Below, piece by piece: positions 40,198-48,891 of a stretch of 59,549 nucleotides of DNA. The translations under genes were made by a program, and so were the position numbers. Under the pieces are notes generated by a model that saw only the letters and a list, made by a program, of their open reading frames with translations, was not told the DNA's origin and did not search any database. The DNA is taken from contig JAFIEG010000020.1 of NCBI GenBank assembly GCA_020832665.1, positions 1 through 59,549 on the forward strand, given 5' to 3'. The stretch is from Pararhodobacter sp. Its GTDB lineage: Bacteria > Pseudomonadota > Alphaproteobacteria > Rhodobacterales > Rhodobacteraceae. Within the stretch, counting starts at the first letter, position 1; each line of letters begins with the position of its first letter.

Positions 40198-40368
40198 ATG
40201 CACCATACCCCACCGACCTCGGCCCGGATTCGTCAGGGCGGCCGGTTCCCCTTCAACCTGTTCGCCAATTACCGCGAGCCGGAGCATGATTCGTTTCTGG
40301 ACCGGCTGGAAGAGCTACAAAACAAACTGCCCGAGCAGTTGCCTGAAAAGCGCTTCTTTAGACACTGA
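40198..40368 (+). CDS. Small hypothetical protein (56 aa)
   Basis: ATG 40198 follows GGAG by 7 bases. The peptide ends FPFNLFANYREPEHDSFLDR then LEELQNKLPEQLPEKRFFRH: charged, soluble, probably one amphipathic helix. It overlaps the 3' end of the convergent mipZ-like gene by 11 bp. The good ribosome site and coding-like composition support a real gene; function unknown. Confidence 0.5.
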   Translation: MHHTPPTSARIRQGGRFPFNLFANYREPEHDSFLDRLEELQNKLPEQLPEKRFFRH

Positions 40369-41167
40369 CCGCCACACCCGGCAGGCGCAGCGAAGCGAGA
40401 AGCGCGCGCAGCTCCTGCCGGGCGGCGATGTTCGACAGGTTCAGCGCCTCGCCGGCGGCATCGCGCAGATCAAGCAGCGTCAGCCCGCGCGGGAACAGCT
40501 CACGAAACACCACGCGCTCACCAAAACCGGGCACCACGCGAAAACCGATGCGCTTTGACAGCGCGCCCAGCGCCTTGCCGACGCGGCGCTTGTTGTGCAT
40601 CTGCTGCGCGCCCAGCCGGTTGCGCAGCACCACCCAGTCGATGGGTTTCATTCCCGCCTGCGCCCGGCTCTGCCGTGCTTGCCAGACCATCTCGGCATAG
40701 ATCGACGGACCCGTAACCTCGCCCGTGGTCGGGTCGAAGCGCGCGAGCAGGTCGAAATCGACAAAACTGTCATTGAGCGGTGTCACCAGCGTATCGGCCA
40801 GCGCATGTGCCATCTGCGACAGCCTGGTATGCGAGCCGGGGCAATCGATGACGATGAAATCGCTCTCGGCGTGCAGCGAATCGAGCGCCGCGGCAAGCTG
40901 ACGGTCGGCCAGCTGCTCGCCCGGGGCCAGCGATGCGGGGTCGATCTGTGGCAAAGGGCGGTAGTCTGGGCCCGGCAGATCGAGCCCCTTGGCGGCGGCA
41001 TGGGCGAGGCGGTTCTCGATATAGCGGCCGAAGCTGCGCTGGCGCAGGTCAAGATCGAGCGCCCCCACCCTGTGCCCCATGCGCGCCAGCGCCGTGGCCA
41101 GATGCATGGCGGTGGTGGATTTGCCCGACCCGCCCTTCTCGTTGCCGGTCACGATGATATGCGCCAT
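40358..41167 (-). CDS. ParA/MipZ-type division-plane positioning ATPase
   Basis: 269 residues. Deviant Walker A NEKGGSGKSTTAMHLATALA at residues 8-27, Walker B region SDFIVIDCPGSHTRLS, and the MipZ-type GALDLDLRQRSFGRYIENR segment. MipZ forms a gradient from the poles and blocks FtsZ rings away from midcell in alphaproteobacteria. No parB is adjacent, consistent with a stand-alone MipZ rather than a plasmid ParA. It follows rpmE behind a terminator and so probably has its own promoter. Confidence 0.9.
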   Translation of the reverse strand: MAHIIVTGNEKGGSGKSTTAMHLATALARMGHRVGALDLDLRQRSFGRYIENRLAHAAAKGLDLPGPDYRPLPQIDPASLAPGEQLADRQLAAALDSLHAESDFIVIDCPGSHTRLSQMAHALADTLVTPLNDSFVDFDLLARFDPTTGEVTGPSIYAEMVWQARQSRAQAGMKPIDWVVLRNRLGAQQMHNKRRVGKALGALSKRIGFRVVPGFGERVVFRELFPRGLTLLDLRDAAGEALNLSNIAARQELRALLASLRLPGVAVSV

Positions 41168-41224
41168 TTCCTGCCCGTCTTTTCATTCTTCTTGCCGCCC
41201 GTGCCAATTCGTGGCGCACAGCGG

Positions 41225-41250
41225 AAAAGGGCGCGGCCTGAACCGCGCCC
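41225..41250 (-). terminator. Intrinsic terminator after rpmE
   Basis: On the minus strand GGGCGCGG-TTCAGG-CCGCGCCC (8-bp stem) is followed directly by TTTTCC. It is 26 bp past the rpmE stop and closes the ribosomal-protein operon. Confidence 0.85.
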
Positions 41251-41275
41251 CCTAATCCATGTTGACCGGGCTGGC

Positions 41276-41497
41276 TCAGAAACCCAGGCCGGCGTATTTG
41301 TTCTTGAACCGCGAGACCTTGCCGCCGGTGTCCATCAGCCGGGTGGAACCGCCTGTCCAGGCCGGATGCACCGAAGGGTCGATATCGAGCGACAGCGTGT
41401 CGCCCTCGGCACCCCAGGTCGAGCGCATCTGCACCACGGTGCCGTCGACCAGCTTGACGTTGATCATGTGGTATTCGGGATGGGTCGCGTCTTTCAT
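41276..41497 (-). CDS. rpmE: 50S ribosomal protein L31
   Basis: 73 residues: [59 protein letters not shown]. No CxxC pair is present, so this is the zinc-free (C-minus) form usual in Rhodobacterales. It lies 11 bp after rplS; last gene of the operon. Confidence 0.97.
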   Translation of the reverse strand: MKDATHPEYHMINVKLVDGTVVQMRSTWGAEGDTLSLDIDPSVHPAWTGGSTRLMDTGGKVSRFKNKYAGLGF

Positions 41498-41508
41498 GGC
41501 CGCTCTCC

Positions 41509-41895
41509 TCAGGCGTCTTCGCCGCTCTTCAGCGGGCGATAATTGGTCTTTTCGGCGATGCGTGCCGATTTGCCCCGGCGCGAACGCAGGTAATACAGCT
41601 TGGCGCGGCGCACCTTGCCGCGGCGCACCACGGTGATCGAGTCGATATTGGTCGAATACAGCGGGAACATCCGCTCGACCCCTTCGCCGAAGGAGATCTT
41701 GCGCACGGTGAACGAGGCGCCGATGCCGGCACCGCCCGAGCGGCCGATGCACACGCCCTCGAAATTCTGCACCCGCGAGCGCGTGCCCTCGGTCACCTTG
41801 TAGCCCACGCGCACAGTGTCGCCGGGCTTGAAATCCGGTATGTCCTTGCCAAGCTCGGCAATCTGCTCGGCTTCGATCTGCGCGATAAGGTTCAT
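41509..41895 (-). CDS. rplS: 50S ribosomal protein L19
   Basis: 128 residues with [50 protein letters not shown] and [20 protein letters not shown], the L19 pattern. It is 51 bp downstream of trmD and 11 bp ahead of rpmE. Confidence 0.98.
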   Translation of the reverse strand: MNLIAQIEAEQIAELGKDIPDFKPGDTVRVGYKVTEGTRSRVQNFEGVCIGRSGGAGIGASFTVRKISFGEGVERMFPLYSTNIDSITVVRRGKVRRAKLYYLRSRRGKSARIAEKTNYRPLKSGEDA

Positions 41896-41946
41896 CGCAC
41901 TCTTCCTTTCAACAGGCGCGGTTCTTCCCCGCGACGTGATGCCCCC

Positions 41947-42795
41947 TCAGAGCTCTTGGTCCCTATCCGGGTTCCCACCGTGGCGTTCACGGTAAGCCCG
42001 CCAGAGATCAGGGCGGCGTTCCTTGGTCAGCCTTTCGGCCATCTGCCTCCGCCAGGTGGCGATCCTCGCGTGATTGCCGGACAAGAGAACATCCGGTATC
42101 GCGCGGCCTTCCCAGACGGCGGGTCTTGTGTACTGCGGGTGTTCCAGCAGCCCCTCGGAAAACGACTCATCCTCGACCGAGGCCTGATTCCCGAGCACGC
42201 GCGGTATAAGCCTGACCGTGGCGTCGATCAAGGCCTGCGCGGCAATCTCGCCCCCGGTGAGGACGAAATCACCCAAAGAGACCTCTTCCATGCCGAAATG
42301 CTCGATGGCGCGCTCATCGAGCCCCTCGAAGCGGCCGCAGATCAGCGTGATTCCCGCGCCGGCGGCAAAGCGCCGCGCCATCGCCTGATCGAAGGGCCGG
42401 CCGCGCGGCGACAGATACACCAGCGGCCATTGCGCGCGCCCCGGCAGGCCCACCTGCGCCACGGCAAGGGCGAGGGCGATGACATCGGCGCGCAGCACCA
42501 TGCCGGGCCCGCCGCCAGCGGGGGTGTCATCCACATTGCGATGGCGCCCCTCGCCAAAGGGGCGCAGATCGATGGGCTCGAGCGCCCACAACCCCTGATC
42601 CAGCGCGCGGCCGGTCAGCGACAAACCCAGCGTGCCGGGAAAGGCCTCGGGGAAAAGCGTGATCACCTTCGCGCACCAGGCCCCGGCCAGGCGCGGTGGG
42701 CCCTCCATCAGCGCCCGCGGCTTGCGCGAGACACTTGGACGTAGCCGCCCATGCGAGCGCGCCGGGGCAGAGCCCTTATCCTCAGCGCCGCTCAT
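41947..42795 (-). CDS. trmD: tRNA (guanine37-N1)-methyltransferase
   Basis: 282 residues. SPOUT-class enzyme that methylates G37. The knot and SAM region show VDDTPAGGGPGMVLRADV, LICGRFEGLDERA, VSLGDFVLTGGEIAAQALID and RLIPRVLGNQASV. The ~45 residues before VITLFPEAFPG are a basic N-terminal extension common in Rhodobacterales TrmD. The start (42795) lies 14 bp inside the 3' end of the small ORF upstream, a coupling overlap. Confidence 0.96.
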   Translation of the reverse strand: MSGAEDKGSAPARSHGRLRPSVSRKPRALMEGPPRLAGAWCAKVITLFPEAFPGTLGLSLTGRALDQGLWALEPIDLRPFGEGRHRNVDDTPAGGGPGMVLRADVIALALAVAQVGLPGRAQWPLVYLSPRGRPFDQAMARRFAAGAGITLICGRFEGLDERAIEHFGMEEVSLGDFVLTGGEIAAQALIDATVRLIPRVLGNQASVEDESFSEGLLEHPQYTRPAVWEGRAIPDVLLSGNHARIATWRRQMAERLTKERRPDLWRAYRERHGGNPDRDQEL

Positions 42796-42988
42796 CGCCC
42801 GCTTCCCCTTCGCCCGCGCCTGCGCCCGGGCCCGCCACCGGCGCGTCCCAGGGCACGCATTCGCCTGCCGCCATCCCGCACTGGCCACGCAACCGCGCCA
42901 TCGCCGCCGCAGCGCGCGCCTCTTCCGGGGCCCCGGCTTCGCCCTCCGACTGCGCCCGCCGGCGCCACAAAAGCCACCACCAGCGCAT
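42782..42988 (-). CDS. Small protein encoded between rimM and trmD
   Basis: 68 residues. The N terminus [19 protein letters not shown] is a Trp/Arg-rich, probably membrane-associated helix. The rest includes ARAAAAMARLRGQCGM and AAGECVPWDAPV. Its ATG overlaps the rimM stop by one base (TGATG; a GTG one codon upstream is possible) and its end overlaps trmD by 14 bp. This tight coupling in a conserved operon argues for a real gene; function unknown. Confidence 0.65.
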   Translation of the reverse strand: MRWWWLLWRRRAQSEGEAGAPEEARAAAAMARLRGQCGMAAGECVPWDAPVAGPGAGAGEGEAGDERR

Positions 42989-43491
42989 CACAACAACCCT
43001 TCTGGCGGATCGGCCACCACCCGCCCCGCAGCCAGATCAACGGTCGGCACATGCGCGCGGGTGAAGGGCAACAGCACGCTGTCGGCGCCTTGGCGGCGCA
43101 CCTCGAGCAGATCGCCGGCGCCGTGGTTGAGCACCGCCGCAACCCGGCCCAGAACCGCGCCGCCGGTATCGACAACTTCCAGCCCGATCAGATCGGCATG
43201 ATAGAATTCGTCATCGGGCAGCGCCGGCAGCGCCGAGCGCGGCGCATGCAGGCGCAGCCCGCGCAGCGCCTCGGCCTGCTCGCGCGTCTCCACCCCGCTC
43301 AGCCTTGCCGCAAAACCGCCGGCCACGGGCTGGCCCAGCACCAGCTCGAACCGGCGCGCGCCATCCTCACTGAACAGCGGGCCGTAACGGGCAATGTCGC
43401 GCGGCTCGGCACAAAAGCTCTTCAGCCGCACCTCGCCGCGCACGCCATAGGCACCGGCAATCGCGCCCACACAGATCAGATCATCGCCCAT
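42988..43491 (-). CDS. rimM: Ribosome maturation factor RimM
   Basis: 167 residues. N-terminal RimM domain ([20 protein letters not shown]) and C-terminal PRC-barrel ([19 protein letters not shown]-type segment [19 protein letters not shown]). Binds S19 and helps 30S maturation. It follows rpsP after a 157-bp gap that contains a dispersed repeat. Confidence 0.96.
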   Translation of the reverse strand: MGDDLICVGAIAGAYGVRGEVRLKSFCAEPRDIARYGPLFSEDGARRFELVLGQPVAGGFAARLSGVETREQAEALRGLRLHAPRSALPALPDDEFYHADLIGLEVVDTGGAVLGRVAAVLNHGAGDLLEVRRQGADSVLLPFTRAHVPTVDLAAGRVVADPPEGLL

Positions 43492-43510
43492 CCGAGCCCC
43501 CGGTTTGCGC

Positions 43511-43640
43511 CTTCATCTTGCCCGAAATACTCTCGGGGGTTCCGAGCGCCCGGAAATCGTTCCGGTGGAACGATTTCAGCGAAGGAACGGGCGGAGCCCA
43601 AAGAATTGGCGCAGCCGAAGAGGGGGGCGGAAAGCCCCCC
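43511..43640. repeat. Composite Rhodobacteraceae intergenic repeat (copy D, inverted, expanded)
   Basis: Inverted copy: CTTCATCTTGCCCGAAATACT, then CTCGGGGGTTCCGAG at the start and GGGGGGCGGAAAGCCCCCC at the end. A perfect 11-bp hairpin GAAATCGTTCC-GGT-GGAACGATTTC (43553-43577) is embedded. It occupies nearly all of the rpsP-rimM gap, so it is transcribed within the ribosomal operon. Confidence 0.7.
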
Positions 43641-43648
43641 TGCCCCAC

Positions 43649-44002
43649 TCACTCGGCCGCCGCCGCCTCGGCCTTTGCGGCGCGCTCCTTGGCGCGTTCC
43701 TGGGCCTTCTTGCCCGGCTGCGCCTTCTTCGGATTGTTGCGCGCCGCCTTCTCGCGCAGCCCGGCCGCCTCGAGGAAACGCTGGATACGCTCGGTCGGCT
43801 GCGCGCCGCGCTGCAGCCAGTGCTGCGCGCGCTCCAGATCGAGCTTCACGCGGTTCTCGTCATCCTTGGCCAGAAGCGGGTTGTAGGTGCCCAGCTTCTC
43901 CAGAAAGCGACCGTCGCGCGGCATGCGGCTGTCGGCCACGACGATGGCGTAATACGGGCGCTTCTTCGAGCCGCCGCGGGCGAGTCTGATCTTGGTAGCC
44001 AT
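43649..44002 (-). CDS. rpsP: 30S ribosomal protein S16
   Basis: 117 residues. [80 protein letters not shown]. The Ala/Lys-rich tail is the alphaproteobacterial form. It is 62 bp downstream of the chorismate mutase gene, same strand. Confidence 0.98.
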   Translation of the reverse strand: MATKIRLARGGSKKRPYYAIVVADSRMPRDGRFLEKLGTYNPLLAKDDENRVKLDLERAQHWLQRGAQPTERIQRFLEAAGLREKAARNNPKKAQPGKKAQERAKERAAKAEAAAAE

Positions 44003-44064
44003 TGCATTTTCTCCTGTTCATATGGCTCATGCGGCCCCGCCCGGCGGGCAGGGACGGTTCGGGG

Positions 44065-44361
44065 TCAGCCCTGCAACCTCTCATGGTGACGGATCACCTC
44101 GGAGATGATGAAGGACAGAAACTTCTTGGCGAATTCGGGGTCCAGATCGGCCTCCTTGGCCAGCCATTCCAGCCGCTCGATCTGGCGCGCCTCGCGCGCC
44201 GGGTCCGAGGGCGGCAGCGCATGCTGCGCCTTCAGCCTGCCCACCGCCTGGGTCTGCTTGAAGCGCTCGGCCAGGGTATAGACCAGTATCGCATCCAGCC
44301 GGTCGATCGATTCGCGGTGCTCGCGCAAGAGATCGGCGGCGCGTGTGGTATCGTCGCTCAT
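44065..44361 (-). CDS. Chorismate mutase (AroQ class)
   Basis: 98 residues, all helical. Conserved positions: Arg in LREHRESIDRLDAILVYTLA, ERFKQTQAVGRLKAQHALPP and the C-terminal EVIRHHERLQ. Converts chorismate to prephenate for Phe/Tyr synthesis. It overlaps the upstream GNAT gene by 4 bp and continues toward rpsP. Confidence 0.93.
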   Translation of the reverse strand: MSDDTTRAADLLREHRESIDRLDAILVYTLAERFKQTQAVGRLKAQHALPPSDPAREARQIERLEWLAKEADLDPEFAKKFLSFIISEVIRHHERLQG

Positions 44362-44966
44362 GCCAGCTCCACCGGTTTCGGGGCGTAACGCCAGATTTCC
44401 GCCCGGCTGCCGGCGGCGGCCTCGGGCTCGGCCGGGGCCGGGCCCGTTATCGTGCCGTCACGCCAGCCCCCCAGCCGCTGTGCCACCCGGCGCGAGGGCG
44501 CGTTGGACGGGTCGATATAGCTGACCAGTTCGGGCAGGGCCATCTCGCCCAGCGCATGGGCGCGCGCGGCGGCGGCGGCCTCGGAGGCAAGGCCCTGACC
44601 GCGCGCCTGGGGCAGGAACAGCCAGCCCAGCTCCGGCGCCTGATCGCCCGGCTCGAACCCCACCAGCACGAAGCCCAGAACCCGGTGGTGATGGTCGGTC
44701 ACCGTCCACAAGCCATGCCCGCGCAAGAGCCAGGTGCCGATGGTGGCGGCGAATTCGACAAAGGCGCGCTCTTCGGTGTGGGGCCCGCCCAGATGCCCCT
44801 CATCATCGGGCACCATGATGGCGTTCCAGTGCACCGCGTCTTCCAGCACCGGCGCGCGCAGGATGCAGCGCGCCGTTTTGATCTCGGGCAACGCGGCGCG
44901 CAGATGGGCGGCGAAATCGGCCGCCTTGCCCGCGATGAGGGTCATATGTGCCGGCAGGCCGCTCAT
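44358..44966 (-). CDS. GNAT-family N-acetyltransferase (RimJ/RimL-like)
   Basis: 202 residues. ETARCILRAP-type start (IKTARCILRAPVLEDAVHW), acetyl-CoA-binding LGWLFLPQARGQGLASEAAA (Q/RxxGxG/A) and YIDPSNAPSRRVAQRLG. This resembles RimJ/RimL-type amino-group acetylases; substrate unknown. It overlaps ffh by 4 bp and the chorismate mutase gene by 4 bp, so all are co-translated. Confidence 0.92.
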   Translation of the reverse strand: MSGLPAHMTLIAGKAADFAAHLRAALPEIKTARCILRAPVLEDAVHWNAIMVPDDEGHLGGPHTEERAFVEFAATIGTWLLRGHGLWTVTDHHHRVLGFVLVGFEPGDQAPELGWLFLPQARGQGLASEAAAAARAHALGEMALPELVSYIDPSNAPSRRVAQRLGGWRDGTITGPAPAEPEAAAGSRAEIWRYAPKPVELA

Positions 44967-46471
44967 TTGCGCTTCTTGCCCAGGCCAAGCCCCGACAGCC
45001 CGCCGGGCAGGGCCATGCCGCCGCCACCCATGCCGGGCATGGCGCCGGGCAGCCCGCCCGGCCCCTGCAGTTGCTGTGCGGCGGCCTGCATCGCCTCGGG
45101 CGTCATCTGCGCCGGGTCGGGGGAGCCGCCCTTGCCGAACATCTGGCGCATGGCCTGTTTCAGCATGCCGCCCTTGCCCATCTTCTTCATCATGTCGGCC
45201 ATCTGGCGCTGCATCTTCAGAAGCTTGTTCAACTCGGCCACTTCCAACCCGGCGCCGGCGGCGATGCGCTTCTTGCGGCTGGCCTGTAATATCTCGGGGC
45301 GCGTGCGCTCCTTCTTCGTCATCGACTGGATCAGCGCAATCTGGCGCTTGAGCATGCGGTCATCGAAGCCAGCCGCCTCGGCCTGCTTGGACATCTTGCC
45401 CATGCCCGGCATCATCCCCATGACGCCTTGCATGCCGCCCATCTTGAGCATCTGTTCGAGCTGCGACTTCAGGTCGTTCATGTTGAACTGACCCTTCTGG
45501 AAGCGCTTCATCATGCGCTCGGCCTGCTCGGCCTCGAGCGTCTCCTGCGCCTTTTCCACCAGCGCGACGATATCGCCCATGCCCAGAATTCGGCCCGCCA
45601 CGCGCTCGGGGTCGAAGGTTTCCAGCGCGTCGGTCTTTTCGCCAAGGCCCACAAAGCGGATCGGTTTGCCGGTCACGGCGCGCATGGAAAGCGCGGCACC
45701 GCCGCGCCCGTCGCCATCCATCCGGGTCAGGATCACGCCGGAAATGCCGACCTTGTCCTCGAATTCGGTGGCCACATTCACCGCGTCCTGCCCGGTCAGG
45801 CCATCAACCACCAGGAGCGTCTCGCGCGGGCTGGCCACGTCGCGCACCTTCTGGACCTCGTCCATCAGCGCTTCGTCGACATGCAGCCGCCCGGCAGTGT
45901 CGAGGATGAAGACATCATAGCCACCCAGCGTCGCCTGCTGCCTGGCGCGTTTGGCGATCTGCACGGCGCTCTCGCCTTTGACGATGGGCAGGGTATCGAC
46001 GCCGATCTGCTGGCCCAGAATCGCCAGCTGCTCCATCGCCGCGGGGCGGTTGGTATCGAGCGAGGCCATGAGCACGCGCTTGCCCTCACGCTCTTTCAGA
46101 CGCCGCGCCAGCTTGGCCGAGGTGGTGGTCTTGCCCGAGCCCTGCAGCCCGACCATCAGGATCGGCGCGGGCGGGTTGTCGATCTTCAGCTTGCCCGGAT
46201 CGCCCTCGCCCTTCAGCGTGGCGATCAGCTCGTCATGGACGATCTTCACCACCTGCTGGCCCGGCGTGACCGATTTGGTGACCGCCGCGCCGGTGGCCTT
46301 GGATTTCACGCGCCCGATGAAATCGCGCGCCACGGGCAACGAGACATCGGCCTCCAGCAGCGCCACGCGCACCTCGCGCAGGGCGGCGGTTACATCATCG
46401 GCTGACAGCGCACCCTGCCGGGTCAGCCGGTCGAAGACACCGCCCAGACGTTCTGACAGGTTCTCGAACAT
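44963..46471 (-). CDS. ffh: Signal recognition particle protein Ffh
   Basis: 502 residues. N domain from MFENLSERLGGVFDRLTRQG; G domain with GLQGSGKTTTSAKLA, DTAGRLHVDE, TRMDGDGRGGAAL; Met-rich M domain (KMGGMQGVMGMMPGMGKMSK) and a Gly/Met-rich tail. It binds 4.5S RNA and delivers nascent membrane proteins to FtsY. Preceded by a near-consensus sigma70 promoter. It leads the operon ffh-GNAT-chorismate mutase-rpsP-rimM-small ORF-trmD-rplS-rpmE. Confidence 0.98.
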   Translation of the reverse strand: MFENLSERLGGVFDRLTRQGALSADDVTAALREVRVALLEADVSLPVARDFIGRVKSKATGAAVTKSVTPGQQVVKIVHDELIATLKGEGDPGKLKIDNPPAPILMVGLQGSGKTTTSAKLARRLKEREGKRVLMASLDTNRPAAMEQLAILGQQIGVDTLPIVKGESAVQIAKRARQQATLGGYDVFILDTAGRLHVDEALMDEVQKVRDVASPRETLLVVDGLTGQDAVNVATEFEDKVGISGVILTRMDGDGRGGAALSMRAVTGKPIRFVGLGEKTDALETFDPERVAGRILGMGDIVALVEKAQETLEAEQAERMMKRFQKGQFNMNDLKSQLEQMLKMGGMQGVMGMMPGMGKMSKQAEAAGFDDRMLKRQIALIQSMTKKERTRPEILQASRKKRIAAGAGLEVAELNKLLKMQRQMADMMKKMGKGGMLKQAMRQMFGKGGSPDPAQMTPEAMQAAAQQLQGPGGLPGAMPGMGGGGMALPGGLSGLGLGKKRK

Positions 46472-46600
46472 GCGCGCCTCCTGGCTGGCAAGCAACGGGC
46501 CAATGCGAAAAGGCACCCGTGGGCGCAACGCGCTGACGGATGGCGATCCCCGCAAAGGCGACGGGACCGGAAGCGATTGGCCTCCGGGAAAGTTGCGGTG

Positions 46601-46629
46601 CAGTTAGGTGAAAGCCGGCAGCCTGTCAA
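46601..46629 (-). promoter_or_regulatory. Sigma70-type promoter for the ffh operon
   Basis: On the minus strand TTGACA (46629-46624), a 17-bp spacer and TAACTG (46606-46601). The -35 hexamer is perfect and the -10 matches at four positions. It lies ~130 bp before the ffh start codon. Confidence 0.55.
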
Positions 46630-46700
46630 GCGCGCAGTCGGAAATGCCGGTGACCGGGAATGGGCCGGCAGATTCGCGCCTAATGCCGCCGGCGCGGGGG

Positions 46701-46743
46701 AAAGGCCCTTTGAAGGGCCTTTCAAGGCGCGTTGACGCGCCTT
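46701..46743. terminator. Tandem hairpins behind trpS
   Basis: AAAGGCCCTT-TG-AAGGGCCTTT (46701-46722, 10-bp stem) and AAGGCGCG-TTGA-CGCGCCTT (46724-46743, 8-bp stem) stand side by side just past the trpS stop. Both stems end in T runs of 2-4. They probably insulate trpS from the ffh promoter. Confidence 0.65.
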
Positions 46744-46751
46744 TTCCCGCC

Positions 46752-47795
46752 TCACCCGGTCCGGCGCGAGCGCACCATGCCGACGATATCGTAACAGCGC
46801 TCCATGATCGGCCGAGCGATGGCCTCGGCGCGCTCGGCGCCACGGCCCAGAATGGCGTCGATCTCGCCCGGGTCCTGCATCAGCCGCCCCATCTCGGCGC
46901 TGATGGGCGAAAGAGCCGAAACCGCCAGATCGGCCAGCTTCGGCTTGAACACGCCAAAGCCCTGCCCGCCATATTCGGCCAGCACCTGCACGGCATCCAC
47001 CCCGGCCAGCGCGGCGTAGATGTTCACCAGGTTGCGCGCCTCGGCGCGGTCTTCCAGACCCTCGGTGGTTTCGGGCAGCGGCTCGGGGTCTGTGCGCGCC
47101 TTGCGGAACTTCTGCGCGATGGTATCGGCATCGTCGGTCAGGTTGATGCGGCTCATGTCGGAGGGGTCGGATTTCGACATCTTCTTCGTGCCGTCGCGCA
47201 GGCTCATCACCCGCGTCGCCACGCCCTCGATCAGCGGCTCGGTGACGGGGAAGAAATCCACCCCGTAATCATGGTTGAACTTGATGGCGATATCGCGGGT
47301 CAGTTCCAGATGCTGGCGCTGGTCCTCGCCCACCGGCACATGGGTAGCGTGATAGGCCAGGATGTCGGCCGCCATCAGCGCCGGATAGGCGTAAAGGCCC
47401 AGCGACGCGGCCTCCTTGTCCTTGCCGGCCTTGTCCTTGAACTGAGTCATGCGGTTCATCCAGCCCATGCGCGCCACGCAGTTGAAGATCCAGGCAAGCT
47501 CGGCATGGGCGGTGACCTGGCACTGGTTGAACAGGATCGAGCGCTCGGGATCGATGCCCGCAGCGATGAAGCCCGCCGCCGCTTCGCGCGTGGCGTGGCG
47601 CAGCTTTTCGGGCTCCTGCCAGACGGTGATCGCGTGCATGTCCACGAGGCAATAGATCGCCTCGATCCCCTCTTCCTGCTTCTCGACGAAGCGCTTGAGC
47701 GCGCCGAGATAGTTGCCCAGCGTCAACCCGCCCGAGGGCTGGATGCCGGAAAAGATGCGCATCGCGAAACGCGCGGCTTGGGTGGCCTCGGCCAT
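46752..47795 (-). CDS. trpS: Tryptophanyl-tRNA synthetase
   Basis: 347 residues. Class I synthetase with the HIGH-equivalent [20 protein letters not shown] at the N terminus and the KMSKS loop in [26 protein letters not shown] and [13 protein letters not shown] match the Trp/ATP pocket. The start [17 protein letters not shown] (47795) is chosen; upstream codons are less likely. It is divergent from the rhomboid-like gene. Confidence 0.97.
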   Translation of the reverse strand: MAEATQAARFAMRIFSGIQPSGGLTLGNYLGALKRFVEKQEEGIEAIYCLVDMHAITVWQEPEKLRHATREAAAGFIAAGIDPERSILFNQCQVTAHAELAWIFNCVARMGWMNRMTQFKDKAGKDKEAASLGLYAYPALMAADILAYHATHVPVGEDQRQHLELTRDIAIKFNHDYGVDFFPVTEPLIEGVATRVMSLRDGTKKMSKSDPSDMSRINLTDDADTIAQKFRKARTDPEPLPETTEGLEDRAEARNLVNIYAALAGVDAVQVLAEYGGQGFGVFKPKLADLAVSALSPISAEMGRLMQDPGEIDAILGRGAERAEAIARPIMERCYDIVGMVRSRRTG

Positions 47796-47887
47796 TGGCG
47801 GCACTCCGTGGTGGAAATCCTGCGCGCTGTCGCTTATCGCTCGGGGCACGGGGCGTCAACCGAGGGCTTGGCAAGGATGGCAAGGAC

Positions 47888-48640
47888 ATGACCGGCGGGC
47901 CACAACGAAACGAAGGCGCCGAGACCGACGATGAAGGCGCGGGCGGGCGCCGGATCGACCATGCCGCCCCCCCGATCAACAAGCTGCCGGCGCTGGTCTG
48001 GCTGCTGCTCTTCGCCATTGCCGGTATCGAGGCGGTGCTGTGGCTGGGCGCGCAGGGGCTCATCGGTGGGCCGCAGGCGCTTGGCTGGCGGCTCGAGGCG
48101 ATCACGCGCTGGGGCTACTCCGGCGCGGTGCAGGTGGTGATGCTGGAAAACCGCCATTTCCCGGTGGCGTATCTTGTTCGCTACGGGGCGTTTTCCTTCA
48201 TCCATGGTGGCCCGCTGCACGCCTTCTTCGTCATCGTGCTGCTGGCCGCGCTGGGAAAATACGTCACCGAAGCCTTCGGCACGTTGCGCACGCTGGCCGT
48301 GCTGGTGCCGGCCACGCTGGGCGGCGCGGTGATCTTCGGGCTGGTGCTGGGCGAGCATGAACTCGCCTGGCTCTTCGGCGGCATGCCGATGGTCTTTGCG
48401 CTGGTCGGCGCCGCCACCTGGTGGCGCTGGCACGACGCCGAAGACAGCGCCGGGCGCTGGCGCGCCTTCGGGCTGGTAGGGGCGCTGCTCGGCGCGCGGC
48501 TGGCCATCGGGCTGATGGTCGAGGCCGGCCATGGCTGGATCGCCGAGCTTGCCGCCTTTGCCCTGGGCTTCGCGCTCGCCGCGCTCTTCGCGCCGGGCGG
48601 CTGGGCCTTTCTGCGCGCCCGGCTGCGCCAGCGGGGTTGA
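47888..48640 (+). CDS. Rhomboid-fold membrane protein lacking catalytic residues
   Basis: 250 residues with a soluble N-terminal ~35 residues and six hydrophobic segments in rhomboid layout. The TM2 segment FSFIHGGPLHAFFVIVLLA (102-120) keeps the two His but lacks the oxyanion Asn. In TM4 the GxSG motif is replaced by GGMP (164-167). In TM6 the catalytic His is replaced by Glu (WIAELAAFALGF, Glu220). A protease is therefore not expected; it may act as a pseudoprotease or chaperone. The ribosome site AAGGAC is close to ATG 47888. It converges on the MarR gene. Confidence 0.75.
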   Translation: MTGGPQRNEGAETDDEGAGGRRIDHAAPPINKLPALVWLLLFAIAGIEAVLWLGAQGLIGGPQALGWRLEAITRWGYSGAVQVVMLENRHFPVAYLVRYGAFSFIHGGPLHAFFVIVLLAALGKYVTEAFGTLRTLAVLVPATLGGAVIFGLVLGEHELAWLFGGMPMVFALVGAATWWRWHDAEDSAGRWRAFGLVGALLGARLAIGLMVEAGHGWIAELAAFALGFALAALFAPGGWAFLRARLRQRG

Positions 48641-48678
48641 TACCGAGCCCGGTTGATCGCTTCGCGACCGCCGAACGG

Positions 48679-48706
48679 GTAGGATGGGCAATATTGCCCA
48701 TCCTAC
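48679..48706. repeat. Perfect 28-bp intergenic palindrome
   Basis: Each half is GTAGGATGGGCAAT (or its complement), giving a 14-bp stem with no loop. It lies in the convergent 251-bp gap between the rhomboid-like gene and marR, of which the rest shows nothing codable. It resembles REP-like palindromes common in Proteobacteria and shares a GTAGG-type end with the palindrome at 5921. Confidence 0.75.
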
Positions 48707-48891
48707 GGTTGGCGAGGCGCTGGCGAGTCCTTGATACCAGCGCCGCGAGTGATCGAACCATCTGGCGACAGTATGATACCGGTTTCGGCTGATTGCTTCG
48801 GCTGCAGCACCGGCAGCCTTTGCCCGAGCGGGGCGCGCGACGGTGAGCGCGCTTCTTCGCCGTTGGCGGCTCCTCCGGCGGGTGGTGGCCG

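Noticed and set aside
40358-41167. Plasmid-type ParA partition locus
   Set aside because: No ParB or parS-like repeats; the surroundings are core chromosomal genes and the sequence fits MipZ.
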